Shown here piece by piece: positions 31,036-41,348 of a DNA stretch of 64,000 nt. Made by a program: the position numbers and the translations under genes. The notes under the pieces were generated by a model. The model did not search any database. It was given only the letters and a program-made list of their open reading frames with translations, and had not been told where the DNA came from. The stretch is from Shimia sp. (GTDB lineage Bacteria > Pseudomonadota > Alphaproteobacteria > Rhodobacterales > Rhodobacteraceae), in assembly GCA_024224295.1 (NCBI GenBank), contig JAAENN010000265.1, positions 1-64,000 of the forward strand. The letters are read 5' to 3'. Each line of letters begins with the position of its first letter. Position 1 is the first letter of the stretch.

Positions 31036-31111
31036 TGAAAAATGATTTCAGAAAGAGAAATGCCGAAATTATTCAATATTGTCATATGCTTGATTTTTTC
31101 ATATTGTGAAT
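31036..31111. promoter_or_regulatory. bhcA/bhcR intergenic operator region with two inverted repeats
   Basis: TGAAA-aatga-TTTCA (31036-31050) and ATTCAATATTG...CATATTGTGAAT (31071-31081 / 31100-31111). Confidence 0.5.
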
Positions 31112-31142
31112 GTGCTTTTCAAAAAATTCGAAGGGGCAGTTT

Positions 31143-31985
31143 ATGGTTTCGCAAAAGAATGCTGAAAATGACGGTCCCAAGGCCCGAGGGCGTCCTCGTG
31201 ACTGGCATGACAAGACGGCGCAGAACACCATCAAATCACTCGATCGCGCGATGGAGGTGTTTGAATTCTTGAGTGAGGAACAGGGCAAAACACTCTCACA
31301 AATTGCTGACGAGATGGGACAGTCTCCAGCCACGGTGTATCGTATTTTGGTGACGCTGGAGACCCGTGGGCTGGTCGAATTTGAGGGCCGCGAGCAGCTT
31401 TGGCACATTGGGCCGCGGGCATTCATCATCGGCGCACGCTTTCTGCGGCGCACCAGTCTGGTAGATCGCGCTCGGCCAGTGATGCGCAAGCTGATGGAAC
31501 TGACCGGGGAGACCGCCAACCTTGGGGTGGAGCGCGAAGGACAGGTGCTTTTCCTCAGCCAGATTGAAACCCACGCCAGCATCCGGGCGTTTTTCCCGCC
31601 CGGCACGCTGTCACAAATGCACGCCTCTGGCATTGGAAAAGCACTGCTGGCACATATGGAAGCCGGTCGGCGCAATCGGCTTTTGGCAAACGAACGGCTC
31701 ACAGAGTTTACCGAGCGCACCATCACCGATTTGGATGCGCTTCTTGAAGATCTGCTCGCCATTCGGGACCGTGGCTATTCTGTGGATGACGAGGAACGAA
31801 ACATGGGCATGCGCTGTATCGCGGCGCCGGTGTTTGACTTCAACGGAGAGGCCGTGGCCGGCATTTCCGTCTCCGGCCCTGCCAGCCGTGTGAGCGGTGA
31901 GGAAACCGAAAGGCTGGCCCGAGCCGTAACCTCAGCGGCAAAAGAACTGACCCTTGCAATTGGAGGAGAGGCAACGACTCCTTGA
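31143..31985 (+). CDS. bhcR: IclR-family regulator BhcR
   Basis: IKSLDRAMEVFEFLSEEQGKTLSQIADEMGQSPATVYRILVTLETRGLVEF IclR HTH; divergent from bhcA. Start with RBS (gaagggg) at 31143. Confidence 0.9.
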   Translation: MVSQKNAENDGPKARGRPRDWHDKTAQNTIKSLDRAMEVFEFLSEEQGKTLSQIADEMGQSPATVYRILVTLETRGLVEFEGREQLWHIGPRAFIIGARFLRRTSLVDRARPVMRKLMELTGETANLGVEREGQVLFLSQIETHASIRAFFPPGTLSQMHASGIGKALLAHMEAGRRNRLLANERLTEFTERTITDLDALLEDLLAIRDRGYSVDDEERNMGMRCIAAPVFDFNGEAVAGISVSGPASRVSGEETERLARAVTSAAKELTLAIGGEATTP

Positions 31986-32033
31986 TTTGTGTTTGCGCCA
32001 CCATTTAAGTGAACTCAGAGCGGGAGGCGCAGC

Positions 32034-32588
32034 GTGACCAACGCAGCAACAGGCAAGGCGATTATTGTGATGGGTGTGAGCGGCGTCGGTAAAACGACGT
32101 TAGCGCAAGCCTTGGCGGATCGGCTCGGCGGCTGCTATATTGAGGCTGACGATTTCCATCCCCCGGAAAACATCTCGGCCATGGCCAAAAGTATCGCGCT
32201 GACAGACGCAATGCGACAGCCTTGGCTGGAGGCGCTGTCAGAGGCTATGTATCAGGCGCGGACCACTCAGCCAGAGACACCAGTTGTGGTGGCCTGCTCT
32301 GCATTGAAGCGCCGGTATCGGGACATTTTGCGAACGCAAAACCCGGATGCCGTTGTCGTTTACTTAGCGGCAGACCCAGCGCTAATCCGCGCGCGTATGG
32401 CCGCGCGGCAGGATCATTTTATGCCAACCAGTCTGCTTGACAGCCAACTGGAAACGCTCGAGCGCCCCTCTTCGGAAGAGGCCTGTGTGACTATCGATGC
32501 TAGCCTACCGCCGGACGAAACTGTGGCTCAAGCATATGATAGGCTGACCGCCAGTGGCGGCACCGATGGATTGACTTCTTTCTGTTAG
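32034..32588 (+). CDS. gntK: Gluconokinase
   Basis: IIVMGVSGVGKTTLAQALADRLGGCYIEADDFHPPENISAMAKSIALTD. Confidence 0.93.
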   Translation: MTNAATGKAIIVMGVSGVGKTTLAQALADRLGGCYIEADDFHPPENISAMAKSIALTDAMRQPWLEALSEAMYQARTTQPETPVVVACSALKRRYRDILRTQNPDAVVVYLAADPALIRARMAARQDHFMPTSLLDSQLETLERPSSEEACVTIDASLPPDETVAQAYDRLTASGGTDGLTSFC

Positions 32589-32670
32589 CGCAGGACATAG
32601 AGGATAGCGCACCGCGGTTTCAGGCGGCACGGCCAGCTGATTTCTCTCTTTGAAGACAAGGACCCATCCG

Positions 32671-34071
32671 ATGACGCTTGCAAATTTTGGCCTTTATGGA
32701 CTGGGAACCATGGGCACGGCCTTGGCGCATAACATTGCCGAAACCGGCTTTGACCTGCATGTGGCCTCTTACAAAAAAGAGGACATGGATAGCTTCGTTG
32801 CAGCAGCTCCGACGTTCAAGGGAGATTTTACGGGCCATGACAGTCTGGCCAACATGATTCGCGACATGCCCGCACCGCGTGCGATCATCTTTCTGATCCC
32901 AGCCGGACAGGCGATCGACGACGCCATAGCCGCAGCAAAGCCCCATATGTTGCCCGGTGACGTTCTGATTGATGCCGGCAATTCAGATTTTCAAGACACC
33001 CGCCGCCGCGCTGCCGACCTTGAGGCCAGCGGTTTGGCCTATATGGGCATGGGCGTGTCCGGCGGCGAGTTTGGCGCGCGCACCGGCCCGTCAATGATGG
33101 TTGGTGGCACGGCCTCCGTCTGGGAGGCGATGCGCCCGATGCTGGAAGCGATCTCGGCCAAGTTTGAGGGTGTGCCCTGTGTCGATCATGTTGGGTCGGA
33201 CGGCGCAGGGCATTTCGTGAAAACCATGCATAATGGCATTGAATATGCCGACATGCAGCTTTTGGCGGAGAGCTACGGCCTGATGCGCCGTGGCTTGGGG
33301 ATGACGACGGCCGAGATCGGCGCAGAGTTTGTGCGTTGGAACGATGGGCCAATGCGCAGCTATTTGGTGGAGATTTCCGCCGAAGTTTTACAGACCGTTG
33401 ATCCAAAGACGGACAAGCCGCTAGTGGATGTGATTGTCGACACAGCTGGCCAGAAAGGCACTGGCCGCTGGACCGCGATTGAAGCGCAGAAGCTGGGTGT
33501 TGCCGCCGGTACAGTTGAGGCGGCTGTCGGCGCACGCGTGTGGTCCGCCGGACGTGAGGCGCGCGAAGTTGGAGAAGAGATTTTTGCGCCTGCGCGTGGT
33601 GCGGTCGACTTGACTCCAGCGCAGATGGAACAGGCGGCTTTGGCCGCGCGCATCATTGGCCACAGTCAAGGGTTTGACCTCTTGGCCAGCGCGTCAGAGG
33701 AGTTTGACTGGCATCTGGACCTGTCGCGTTGTGCCGAGATTTGGCGGGCGGGATGTATCATTCGGTCTGACCTGCTTAGCGGCATTGCAAAGGCCTTCCG
33801 CAACGCCCCGCCGGCCGGCCTTCTGGCCTACGCGCCGGAGATGGCGGCAACGCTCAAAGACACCGTGCCAGTTTTGCGCGCGGTCGTGAGCGCGGCCATT
33901 TCTGCGGGGCATCCGGTGCCAGTAATGACCGCAGCTCTGGCTTGGTTTGATGGCATGACGCAAGCTCGCGGCACCGCCGATCTGATCCAAGGACAGCGCG
34001 ATTTCTTTGGCCGTCATGGCTTTGCGCGGGTTGATGGCGGCACGGGCCATCACGGGCCTTGGGCGGAATGA
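32671..34071 (+). CDS. gnd: 6-phosphogluconate dehydrogenase, decarboxylating
   Basis: MTLANFGLYGLGTMGTALAHNIAETGF; GMGVSGGEFGARTGPSMMVGG; FVKTMHNGIEYADMQLLAE. Confidence 0.96.
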   Translation: MTLANFGLYGLGTMGTALAHNIAETGFDLHVASYKKEDMDSFVAAAPTFKGDFTGHDSLANMIRDMPAPRAIIFLIPAGQAIDDAIAAAKPHMLPGDVLIDAGNSDFQDTRRRAADLEASGLAYMGMGVSGGEFGARTGPSMMVGGTASVWEAMRPMLEAISAKFEGVPCVDHVGSDGAGHFVKTMHNGIEYADMQLLAESYGLMRRGLGMTTAEIGAEFVRWNDGPMRSYLVEISAEVLQTVDPKTDKPLVDVIVDTAGQKGTGRWTAIEAQKLGVAAGTVEAAVGARVWSAGREAREVGEEIFAPARGAVDLTPAQMEQAALAARIIGHSQGFDLLASASEEFDWHLDLSRCAEIWRAGCIIRSDLLSGIAKAFRNAPPAGLLAYAPEMAATLKDTVPVLRAVVSAAISAGHPVPVMTAALAWFDGMTQARGTADLIQGQRDFFGRHGFARVDGGTGHHGPWAE

Positions 34072-34083
34072 CGTCCCGCTCAA

Positions 34084-34109
34084 ACAAAAGGGCCGCCAAA
34101 GCGACCCTT
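34084..34109 (-). terminator. Terminator between gnd and folD
   Basis: GGGTCGC-TTTG-GCGGCCC hairpin followed by TTTTGTTT on the minus strand. Confidence 0.75.
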
Positions 34110-34131
34110 CCCTCTCATCTGCCCAACAGCC

Positions 34132-35034
34132 TTACGCGGTCAAACCTTCCGGCTCTGCCAGACCGTTGGCACGGCAGCAGGCCGTCACGGTGTTGGCCAG
34201 CAAGCAGGCGATGGTCATGGGGCCAACGCCACCCGGAACCGGCGTGATTGCACCGGCCACAGCAGCGGCGCTTTCAAAGTGCACGTCACCCACAAGGCGG
34301 GTTTTACCCTCGCCTTTTTCCGGCGCATCGATGCGGTTAATGCCCACGTCAATCACGGTCGCGCCCTCTTTGATCCATTCGCCCGGAACCATTTCAGGAC
34401 GGCCCACGGCGGCCACCACGATGTCAGCGCGCTTAACCACTTCAGGCAGGTCTTTGGTGCGGCTGTGCGCGATGGTCACAGTGCAGCTATCGCCCAGTAG
34501 AAGCTGCGCCATTGGCTTGCCCACGATATTGGAGCGGCCAATCACCACTGCATCCATGCCAGACAACGAGCCATGATGGTCACGCAGCATCATCAGACAG
34601 CCCAGCGGCGTGCACGGCACCATTGACTTTTGACCGGTGCCCAGAAGGCCGACGTTAGAAATGTGGAAACCATCCACGTCTTTGGCCGGATCAATCGAGT
34701 TGATCACCAGATCTTCGTTCAAATGGCCCGGCAGTGGCAATTGCACCAATATGCCATGTACCGCAGGATCGTTGTTAAGATTGTCGATCAGCGCCAGCAG
34801 ATCTGCCTCAGACGTATCTACATCAAGCTTATGCTCATAAGAGTTCATGCCAACTTCAACGGTCTGCTTGCCTTTGGAGCGCACATAGACCTGCGAAGCC
34901 GGGTCTTCGCCCACCAATACCACGGCCAGACCCGGCCTGATGTCGTTTTCTTCCTTCAAACGTGCCACATGGCCCGCCACTTTCTCACGAACTGTGGCCG
35001 CAAAGGCTTTGCCGTCAATGATCTGTGCGCTCAT
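34132..35034 (-). CDS. folD: Methylenetetrahydrofolate dehydrogenase / methenyltetrahydrofolate cyclohydrolase
   Basis: [75 protein letters not shown]. Confidence 0.97.
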   Translation of the reverse strand: MSAQIIDGKAFAATVREKVAGHVARLKEENDIRPGLAVVLVGEDPASQVYVRSKGKQTVEVGMNSYEHKLDVDTSEADLLALIDNLNNDPAVHGILVQLPLPGHLNEDLVINSIDPAKDVDGFHISNVGLLGTGQKSMVPCTPLGCLMMLRDHHGSLSGMDAVVIGRSNIVGKPMAQLLLGDSCTVTIAHSRTKDLPEVVKRADIVVAAVGRPEMVPGEWIKEGATVIDVGINRIDAPEKGEGKTRLVGDVHFESAAAVAGAITPVPGGVGPMTIACLLANTVTACCRANGLAEPEGLTA

Positions 35035-35104
35035 CACGCTCCCCTTTATGATCTGCCCGGGGCGCGCCCCGGTGGGTGCTTTCATACGCGCCGCTCCTTG
35101 CGCG

Positions 35105-35401
35105 TCAGTCTAATTTGATGGTTTTGGCTTCCCGAGCAATGGACCAGTCAATCAACTGCCGCCATAAGGTCTCGGCAATCTCGGTGTCCAACCCCTCTTG
35201 CGCAGCGGTCTCTTTGACCTTGGCCACAACGTCTTCAACGCGAGCTGGAATGTTGGCAGGCAGGCCTACGCCGGTTTTGATTTCTACAGCGCGGTCAATG
35301 TAGGTGGTGCGCAGCGACAAGAGGCGGACCAATTCTCGGTCCAGCGTATCAATCTGCGCACGCAGGGTTGGCATATCAGGACAATCGGCGGGGCTCAGCA
35401 T
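35105..35401 (-). CDS. Chorismate mutase (AroQ type)
   Basis: [57 protein letters not shown]...[15 protein letters not shown]: compact all-alpha AroQ pattern. Confidence 0.85.
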   Translation of the reverse strand: MLSPADCPDMPTLRAQIDTLDRELVRLLSLRTTYIDRAVEIKTGVGLPANIPARVEDVVAKVKETAAQEGLDTEIAETLWRQLIDWSIAREAKTIKLD

Positions 35402-35460
35402 GGCATCCTCTCGCAAGTGTTGCGCCTGCCCTACCCCGCCTAAGTCCAAACCGCAATGCG

Positions 35461-37137
35461 TCAGAACAGTCCCTCGACCAGACCTTCATCATTGATGCGG
35501 ATATTCTCCGCCGCCGGGTGCCGTGGCAGGCCGGGCATGGTCATGATCTCACCACAGATCACCACAATAAACCCGGCACCAGCGCTCAGCCGTACTTCAC
35601 GCACCGGCACGGAGTGACCTGTTGGTGCGCCGCGCAGGTTAGGATCGGTCGAGAAGCTGTATTGGGTCTTCGCCATACACACCGGCAGGTGACCGTAGCC
35701 GGCATCTTCCCAGGTTTTCAGCTGATCGCGGATTTTCTTATCCGCCAGCACCTCATCCGCACGGTAGATCGAGGTTGCGATGCGTTCGATTTTCTCAAAC
35801 AGAGGCATGTCGTCCTTGTAGAGCGGCGCAAACTGGCTCACCCCCGCATCGGCAATCTCTGCAATGCGGGTTGCTAGCGCTTTGGTGCCCTCAGAGCCTT
35901 TTTCCCAATGCTGGCACAGGATCGCTTCAGAGCCTTGACCTTCGACGTAGTCCATCACCGCCTGCACTTCGGCGTCGGTGTCGGTGACAAAGTGGTTGAT
36001 CGCCACAACAACCGGCACGCCAAACTGCTTAAGGTTGCCAATGTGACGGCCAAGGTTGGCGCAGCCTTCGTTCACTGCATCGACGTTTTCTGCGCCAAGG
36101 TCAGCTTTCGCCACGCCGCCGTTCATTTTCATCGCGCGGATGGTGGCCACCAGCACAACCGCATCCGGCGCGAGGCCCGCTTTGCGGCATTTGATGTTCA
36201 TGAACTTCTCGGCACCAAGGTCCGCACCAAAGCCAGCTTCGGTCACCACATAGTCCGCCACTTTCAACGCGGTGGTGGTGGCGATCACAGAGTTACAGCC
36301 GTGGGCGATGTTGGCAAAGGGGCCGCCATGCACAAAGGCCGGGTTGTTTTCCAGCGTCTGCACCAGGTTTGGCTGCATCGCGTCTTTCAGAAGCACAGTC
36401 ATCGCACCATCGGCTTTGATGTCACGCGCATAGATCGGGCTGCGGTCACGACGATAAGCCACAATCATATCACCCAGACGTTTTTGCAGGTCCGCCAGGT
36501 TGTTGGCGAGACATAGGATCGCCATCACCTCGGAGGCCACGGTGATGTCAAAGCCGGTCTGACGTGGGAAGCCGTTGGCCACACCACCAAGCGAGGTCAC
36601 GGTGTCACGCAGTGCGCGGTCATTCATGTCCAGAACACGGCGCCAGGTAACACGACGCTCGTCAATTTCCAGCTCGTTGCCCCAGTAGATGTGGTTGTCA
36701 ATCATCGCCGACAGCAGGTTGTGCGCGGAAGTGATCGCGTGGAAGTCACCTGTGAAGTGCAGGTTCATCTCTTCCATCGGCACGATTTGTGCGTAGCCAC
36801 CACCCGCGGCGCCGCCCTTCATGCCGAAGTTTGGCCCCAAGGACGCTTCGCGGATACACACAGCAGCTTTTTTGCCGATCGCGTTCAGACCGTCGCCCAG
36901 CCCCACGGTGGTGGTGGTTTTGCCTTCGCCCGCAGGGGTTGGGTTGATCGCAGTCACCAGAATCAGCTTGCCGTTTTCACGGTCCTGTACGGAGTTGATA
37001 AATTCCTGGCTAATCTTAGCTTTGTCGTGGCCGTAAGGCAGCAGGTCATCACTGCCAATACCCAGCTTTGCGCCAATCTCCTGGATAGGCTGTTTCTTTG
37101 CCTCACGGGCGATTTCAATATCGGTTTTGAAGCTCAT
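35461..37137 (-). CDS. fhs: Formate--tetrahydrofolate ligase
   Basis: [67 protein letters not shown]. Confidence 0.97.
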   Translation of the reverse strand: MSFKTDIEIAREAKKQPIQEIGAKLGIGSDDLLPYGHDKAKISQEFINSVQDRENGKLILVTAINPTPAGEGKTTTTVGLGDGLNAIGKKAAVCIREASLGPNFGMKGGAAGGGYAQIVPMEEMNLHFTGDFHAITSAHNLLSAMIDNHIYWGNELEIDERRVTWRRVLDMNDRALRDTVTSLGGVANGFPRQTGFDITVASEVMAILCLANNLADLQKRLGDMIVAYRRDRSPIYARDIKADGAMTVLLKDAMQPNLVQTLENNPAFVHGGPFANIAHGCNSVIATTTALKVADYVVTEAGFGADLGAEKFMNIKCRKAGLAPDAVVLVATIRAMKMNGGVAKADLGAENVDAVNEGCANLGRHIGNLKQFGVPVVVAINHFVTDTDAEVQAVMDYVEGQGSEAILCQHWEKGSEGTKALATRIAEIADAGVSQFAPLYKDDMPLFEKIERIATSIYRADEVLADKKIRDQLKTWEDAGYGHLPVCMAKTQYSFSTDPNLRGAPTGHSVPVREVRLSAGAGFIVVICGEIMTMPGLPRHPAAENIRINDEGLVEGLF

Positions 37138-37321
37138 GGTGGTCCCTGTCATAAAATTTGACGCTCTCTCACCTCATTTGTAGCGCCGAAAAAACGGCAA
37201 AGAGATGCGTTTCCGACATATCCGACGCTTCTAGCGTCGACATAAGAGGCGCCTGTTTCGTTTTGGAGACGTTACGTCAGGATCGGGGACAAGGACCACC
37301 CTTAATGGAATGCCTGCACGG

Positions 37322-37921
37322 TCAGGATTTACGCGCGCGCTCCAGATGGCTCCAGACCGGTTGATCCGGCACAAACAGGCGCATGGTATCACCCACGGAC
37401 AGCGTGCCTGCACGTTCCACCCAAGCTGTCACACCGCGCTTGCCAGAGGCGGCTGTTTTGAATTTAGGGCCGTATCCCAGGTGCGCCCTTTCGATCACCC
37501 GACCGGGCAACACGCAGGGGCGGTTTTCCATATCTACCGTGATGGTCACTCCGTCCAGCCCTTGCAGCCGGGCATTTGGCGGCACATGGGTAAAATCCGG
37601 AATGCCCTTCACCACAAGGGAAGCGCCGACCCAAGCCGGATCCACGGCCTCAAGCCCCATCTCCTTGGCGATCATGTCCAACTCTTCCTGAGACAAAACC
37701 GACAGCTGGCGCACGTTCATGATCTCGGTACCGCGCTCATAAAGCGCCTTCACGCGGACGCAGGATGGGCGTGTGATCCCAGAATGAAATTCGCCAACAT
37801 CGCCGCCAAGCGCGAGTTTCAGCGACGGCACCGACGCGGCGCTTAGGTCTTCTTCCGAATTGGCCACGCGGCCAAGCCAGACCACTTCGGCCTCAAAGGT
37901 AGTTGGTTTTAATGCAGGCAT
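37322..37921 (-). CDS. MOSC domain-containing protein
   Basis: Compact ORF with MOSC-like LGGDVGEFHSGITRPSCVRVKALYERGTEIMNVRQLSVLS and NRPCVLPGRVIE. Confidence 0.75.
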   Translation of the reverse strand: MPALKPTTFEAEVVWLGRVANSEEDLSAASVPSLKLALGGDVGEFHSGITRPSCVRVKALYERGTEIMNVRQLSVLSQEELDMIAKEMGLEAVDPAWVGASLVVKGIPDFTHVPPNARLQGLDGVTITVDMENRPCVLPGRVIERAHLGYGPKFKTAASGKRGVTAWVERAGTLSVGDTMRLFVPDQPVWSHLERARKS

Positions 37922-38035
37922 GTTGCGTTTCCTCATAACAGTTCTGCGCGGAACCTAGAGCTAGTGCCATGATCAGACAATCAAAGATGACTGATGGAGA
38001 TGTTCACCATTTGTGACCAGTACCTTGGTGGCAAA

Positions 38036-38075
38036 AGAAAACCCCGAAGCGCCCTCACGCTCCGGGGTTTCATAG
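38036..38075 (-). terminator. Terminator after ftsH
   Basis: aaccccgaagcg ccctca cgctccggggtt hairpin with T run on the minus strand. Confidence 0.85.
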
Positions 38076-38095
38076 TCTTGGGCCTGTCCCTCAGG

Positions 38096-40021
38096 TTAGG
38101 CCGTGGGTTCCGGCTCCAGTCCGCCGTCCCCATCTGGTTTATTACGCGGCTTTGTTTTCGGGATTGCGGTCACGCTTGGCGCGTTGCCTTCATCCGTATC
38201 ATCGCCCTTGTTGTCATCGGAATGAGGTGGCTCACCATTCATCACCCGTTTGATTTCATCTCCGGTCAGTGTCTCATATTCCAACAAACCCTGCGCCAAT
38301 CGTTCCCATTCCTCATTTTTTTCGGTCAGGATTTTCATCGCGCGATCATAACCCTCTTGGATCAGACGCTTGACCTCTTCTTCAATGAGTTCCTTGGTAT
38401 GCGCTGACACCGAGAACCCGCCCGCGCCGCCGTTGGCCTGATACCCTGCCGCGGCTTCCTGGTAATCAATGTTGCCCACTTTGTCGGACATGCCCCATTG
38501 CATCACCATCGCCCGTGCTAGCGCACTCGCCTGCTGGATATCGCCAGCTGGACCGTTGGACACGGAATCTTCCCCCCATTTGATCACCTCGGCAGCTTTG
38601 CCCGCCATTGTCATCGCCAGGTTTTGTTCGCATTGGTCACGATGCCAGTTCAAACGGTCCATTTCCGGCAAGCTGACCACCATGCCCAATGCTCCGCCAC
38701 GTGGAATGATGGTGGCCTTATACACAGGGTCGCACTTTTCCAAAGCCAGCCCCACCACGGCGTGGCCCGATTCATGGTACGCTGTGTGCTCTTTCTGTTC
38801 TTTAGTGAGCACCATAGAGCGGCGTTCTGCGCCCATCATAACCTTGTCTTTGGCGGACTCAAAATCCTCCATGGTGACAAAGCGACGCCCCACACGCGCG
38901 GCCATCAGCGCAGCCTCGTTCACGAGGTTTGCCAGATCCGCACCGGAGAAACCCGGTGTACCACGCGCGATAATGCGCAGGTCGACATCTGGGCCCAGCG
39001 GGGTCTTGCGGGAGTGCACGCCCAATATCTTTTCGCGGCCTTTGATGTCGGGGTTGCCCACGGTCACGTTGCGGTCAAAACGGCCCGGACGCAGCAGCGC
39101 AGGGTCCAGCACGTCACGACGGTTGGTCGCCGCGAGGATGATCACACCTTCGTTGGCTTCGAAACCGTCCATTTCCACCAGCAACTGGTTGAGGGTCTGT
39201 TCACGTTCGTCGTTACCACCGCCGTAGCCAGCGCCACGATGACGGCCGACCGCGTCGATTTCGTCGATGAACACAATACAAGGTGCGTTTTTCTTGGCCT
39301 GCTCAAACATGTCACGAACACGAGAAGCACCCACACCCACAAACATTTCGACAAAGTCGGACCCGGAGATTGTGAAGAACGGAACACCCGCTTCGCCTGC
39401 AATCGCACGAGCAAGAAGAGTTTTACCGGTACCTGGAGGGCCAACAAGCAGTGCGCCTTTTGGGATTTTGCCGCCAAGGCGGGAGAATTTCTGCGGATTG
39501 CGCAGGAATTCTACGATCTCTTCTAGCTCTTCCTTGGCCTCATCAATGCCAGCAACATCGTCAAAGGTCACACGCCCATGCTTTTCAGTCAGCATCTTGG
39601 CCTTGGATTTACCAAAACCCATTGCGCCGCCTTTACCGCCACCCTGCATGCGGTTCATGAAGTAGATCCAGACACCTATCAGAAGCAAGAAAGGCAGAAG
39701 GCTAACCAGAAAGGCTTGCAGACCAGACGTCTGTTGGCTCTCAGCGCGCACGTCGATGCCTTTGTCAGTCAAAAGCTGAGTGACTTCAGCATCAGGAGGC
39801 AGAATGGTAGAACTCGTCGAGCCATCCTGTGACTGATAGCGCAGCGTCTCGCCGTCAATGACCACATTCTGAACCTGGCCTGCCTCAACTGAGGCGACAA
39901 AGTCTGAATAGCTGGTCTCACGGCTTTGCAGCGAACTGCTATCTCCGCTGAACAAGTTGAACAAGGCCAGGATCAGCAAAAACAGCACGACCCAGAAAGC
40001 TACATTTCTCGCATTGCCCAA
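38096..40021 (-). CDS. ftsH: ATP-dependent zinc metalloprotease FtsH
   Basis: [54 protein letters not shown] zinc motif. Confidence 0.98.
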   Translation of the reverse strand: MGNARNVAFWVVLFLLILALFNLFSGDSSSLQSRETSYSDFVASVEAGQVQNVVIDGETLRYQSQDGSTSSTILPPDAEVTQLLTDKGIDVRAESQQTSGLQAFLVSLLPFLLLIGVWIYFMNRMQGGGKGGAMGFGKSKAKMLTEKHGRVTFDDVAGIDEAKEELEEIVEFLRNPQKFSRLGGKIPKGALLVGPPGTGKTLLARAIAGEAGVPFFTISGSDFVEMFVGVGASRVRDMFEQAKKNAPCIVFIDEIDAVGRHRGAGYGGGNDEREQTLNQLLVEMDGFEANEGVIILAATNRRDVLDPALLRPGRFDRNVTVGNPDIKGREKILGVHSRKTPLGPDVDLRIIARGTPGFSGADLANLVNEAALMAARVGRRFVTMEDFESAKDKVMMGAERRSMVLTKEQKEHTAYHESGHAVVGLALEKCDPVYKATIIPRGGALGMVVSLPEMDRLNWHRDQCEQNLAMTMAGKAAEVIKWGEDSVSNGPAGDIQQASALARAMVMQWGMSDKVGNIDYQEAAAGYQANGGAGGFSVSAHTKELIEEEVKRLIQEGYDRAMKILTEKNEEWERLAQGLLEYETLTGDEIKRVMNGEPPHSDDNKGDDTDEGNAPSVTAIPKTKPRNKPDGDGGLEPEPTA

Positions 40022-40145
40022 GGCAAGTCTCCCTTTCAGAACGCCCGTGGCCTATCACGAGCGCGTACAGAGTTAAATAGAGATCGCGGGGCCGTAATCA
40101 ATGCGATAGTGTTCAATTTCAGGCGTAAGGCGCGGCTAGTGTTGC

Positions 40146-41348
40146 TTATGTGCGCAGAAGCTGTGCGGTCCAACCTTCTGCGAGCCCGGCCAATGGCGCG
40201 GCGATCAACCTGTCACCCTGCCAAATCGCGGGGGTAGCCCAGAGACTTTGACGGGTGTGGCCAGTATCGCGCCAATCAGAAATTTTTGCGAGTCCTTCTT
40301 GGCCAAGCGCCTCGATGTGCACTGTTTGCGGTGCAAGTTCTGAACCATAAGACAGACGCCACCGACCATCCCAGATCGCGTCGACGGTTGCCACTTCGTC
40401 GCGCACAGCAGCCCATTCACGGGTCACGCGGATTGTGGTTTTTTGTGGTAGGATCAAACAGCCGTGTAGGGACGTTGGCGTGTCTGTTTTCATAACGTCT
40501 TGCAACGGCCTAAAACGTGGGCGGTAGCTTTGTCCGGAAACCTGACACAGCGCATCTGCCAGCGCCTTGCTGCGCAGCGCTTCAGGCGCGACATCAAAGC
40601 TGGCACGATTGGCGACCATATCACCCACCTTATCCTGCTCAAACAGCGTCCCTGTTTGGGTCTCAGCCCACTGCAACACCTCTTGTTGGCGGCGCATATG
40701 CGCTGCCGTTTGCGCCAACCGGTCCACAGAGAGGCCCAAAGGCGTCAATGTCTCAAACATAAGCCGAGCCTTCACCCGGTCAAAACGCGGATCTTCATTG
40801 CTTGGATCATCGGCCCACGAAATTGCGCCGCTGCGCAGATGCTGGCGCAAGTCGTCGCGAGACACGTCCAGTAACGGGCGTAGCCAAGTCAGGCCGTCGA
40901 CGTCCCGGGCTTCCGACATGCAGGCTAACCCATCCACACCAGACCCGCGCGCCAGACGCATCAGAAAGGTCTCCGCCTGATCATCTTTGGTATGCCCCAG
41001 AGCCACATGGCGTAGGCTCTTTTCCCTAGCCCAAGAGGCAATCGCCTCTCGTCGACCATCTCGCGCAGCGTTCTGGAGATTGCCAGCACCGTTCCAGTGC
41101 CATTGCAAAATGTCGTGTGAGAGGCCGTACTGCGCGGCGACTTCCGCGACCAAAGCCAATTCCTCAACGGCCTCAGCGCGCAATCCGTGGTTCACGCTGA
41201 CAACTGCCACCTCCGCCTTTCCCCATTGGCGCAGCAAATCCAGCAACGCCATAGAGTCGCCACCACCGCTGACCGCGACGCCGATTTTTTTTGGAACATC
41301 TGAGCCAAATGCCCGATCAAGACAGTCTGAAAGTCGTGTCAGGAGCAC
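40146..41348 (-). CDS. tilS: tRNA(Ile)-lysidine synthase
   Basis: IGVAVSGGGDSMALLDLL PP-loop; HTKDDQAETFLMRLARGSGVDGL. Confidence 0.95.
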   Translation of the reverse strand: MLLTRLSDCLDRAFGSDVPKKIGVAVSGGGDSMALLDLLRQWGKAEVAVVSVNHGLRAEAVEELALVAEVAAQYGLSHDILQWHWNGAGNLQNAARDGRREAIASWAREKSLRHVALGHTKDDQAETFLMRLARGSGVDGLACMSEARDVDGLTWLRPLLDVSRDDLRQHLRSGAISWADDPSNEDPRFDRVKARLMFETLTPLGLSVDRLAQTAAHMRRQQEVLQWAETQTGTLFEQDKVGDMVANRASFDVAPEALRSKALADALCQVSGQSYRPRFRPLQDVMKTDTPTSLHGCLILPQKTTIRVTREWAAVRDEVATVDAIWDGRWRLSYGSELAPQTVHIEALGQEGLAKISDWRDTGHTRQSLWATPAIWQGDRLIAAPLAGLAEGWTAQLLRT

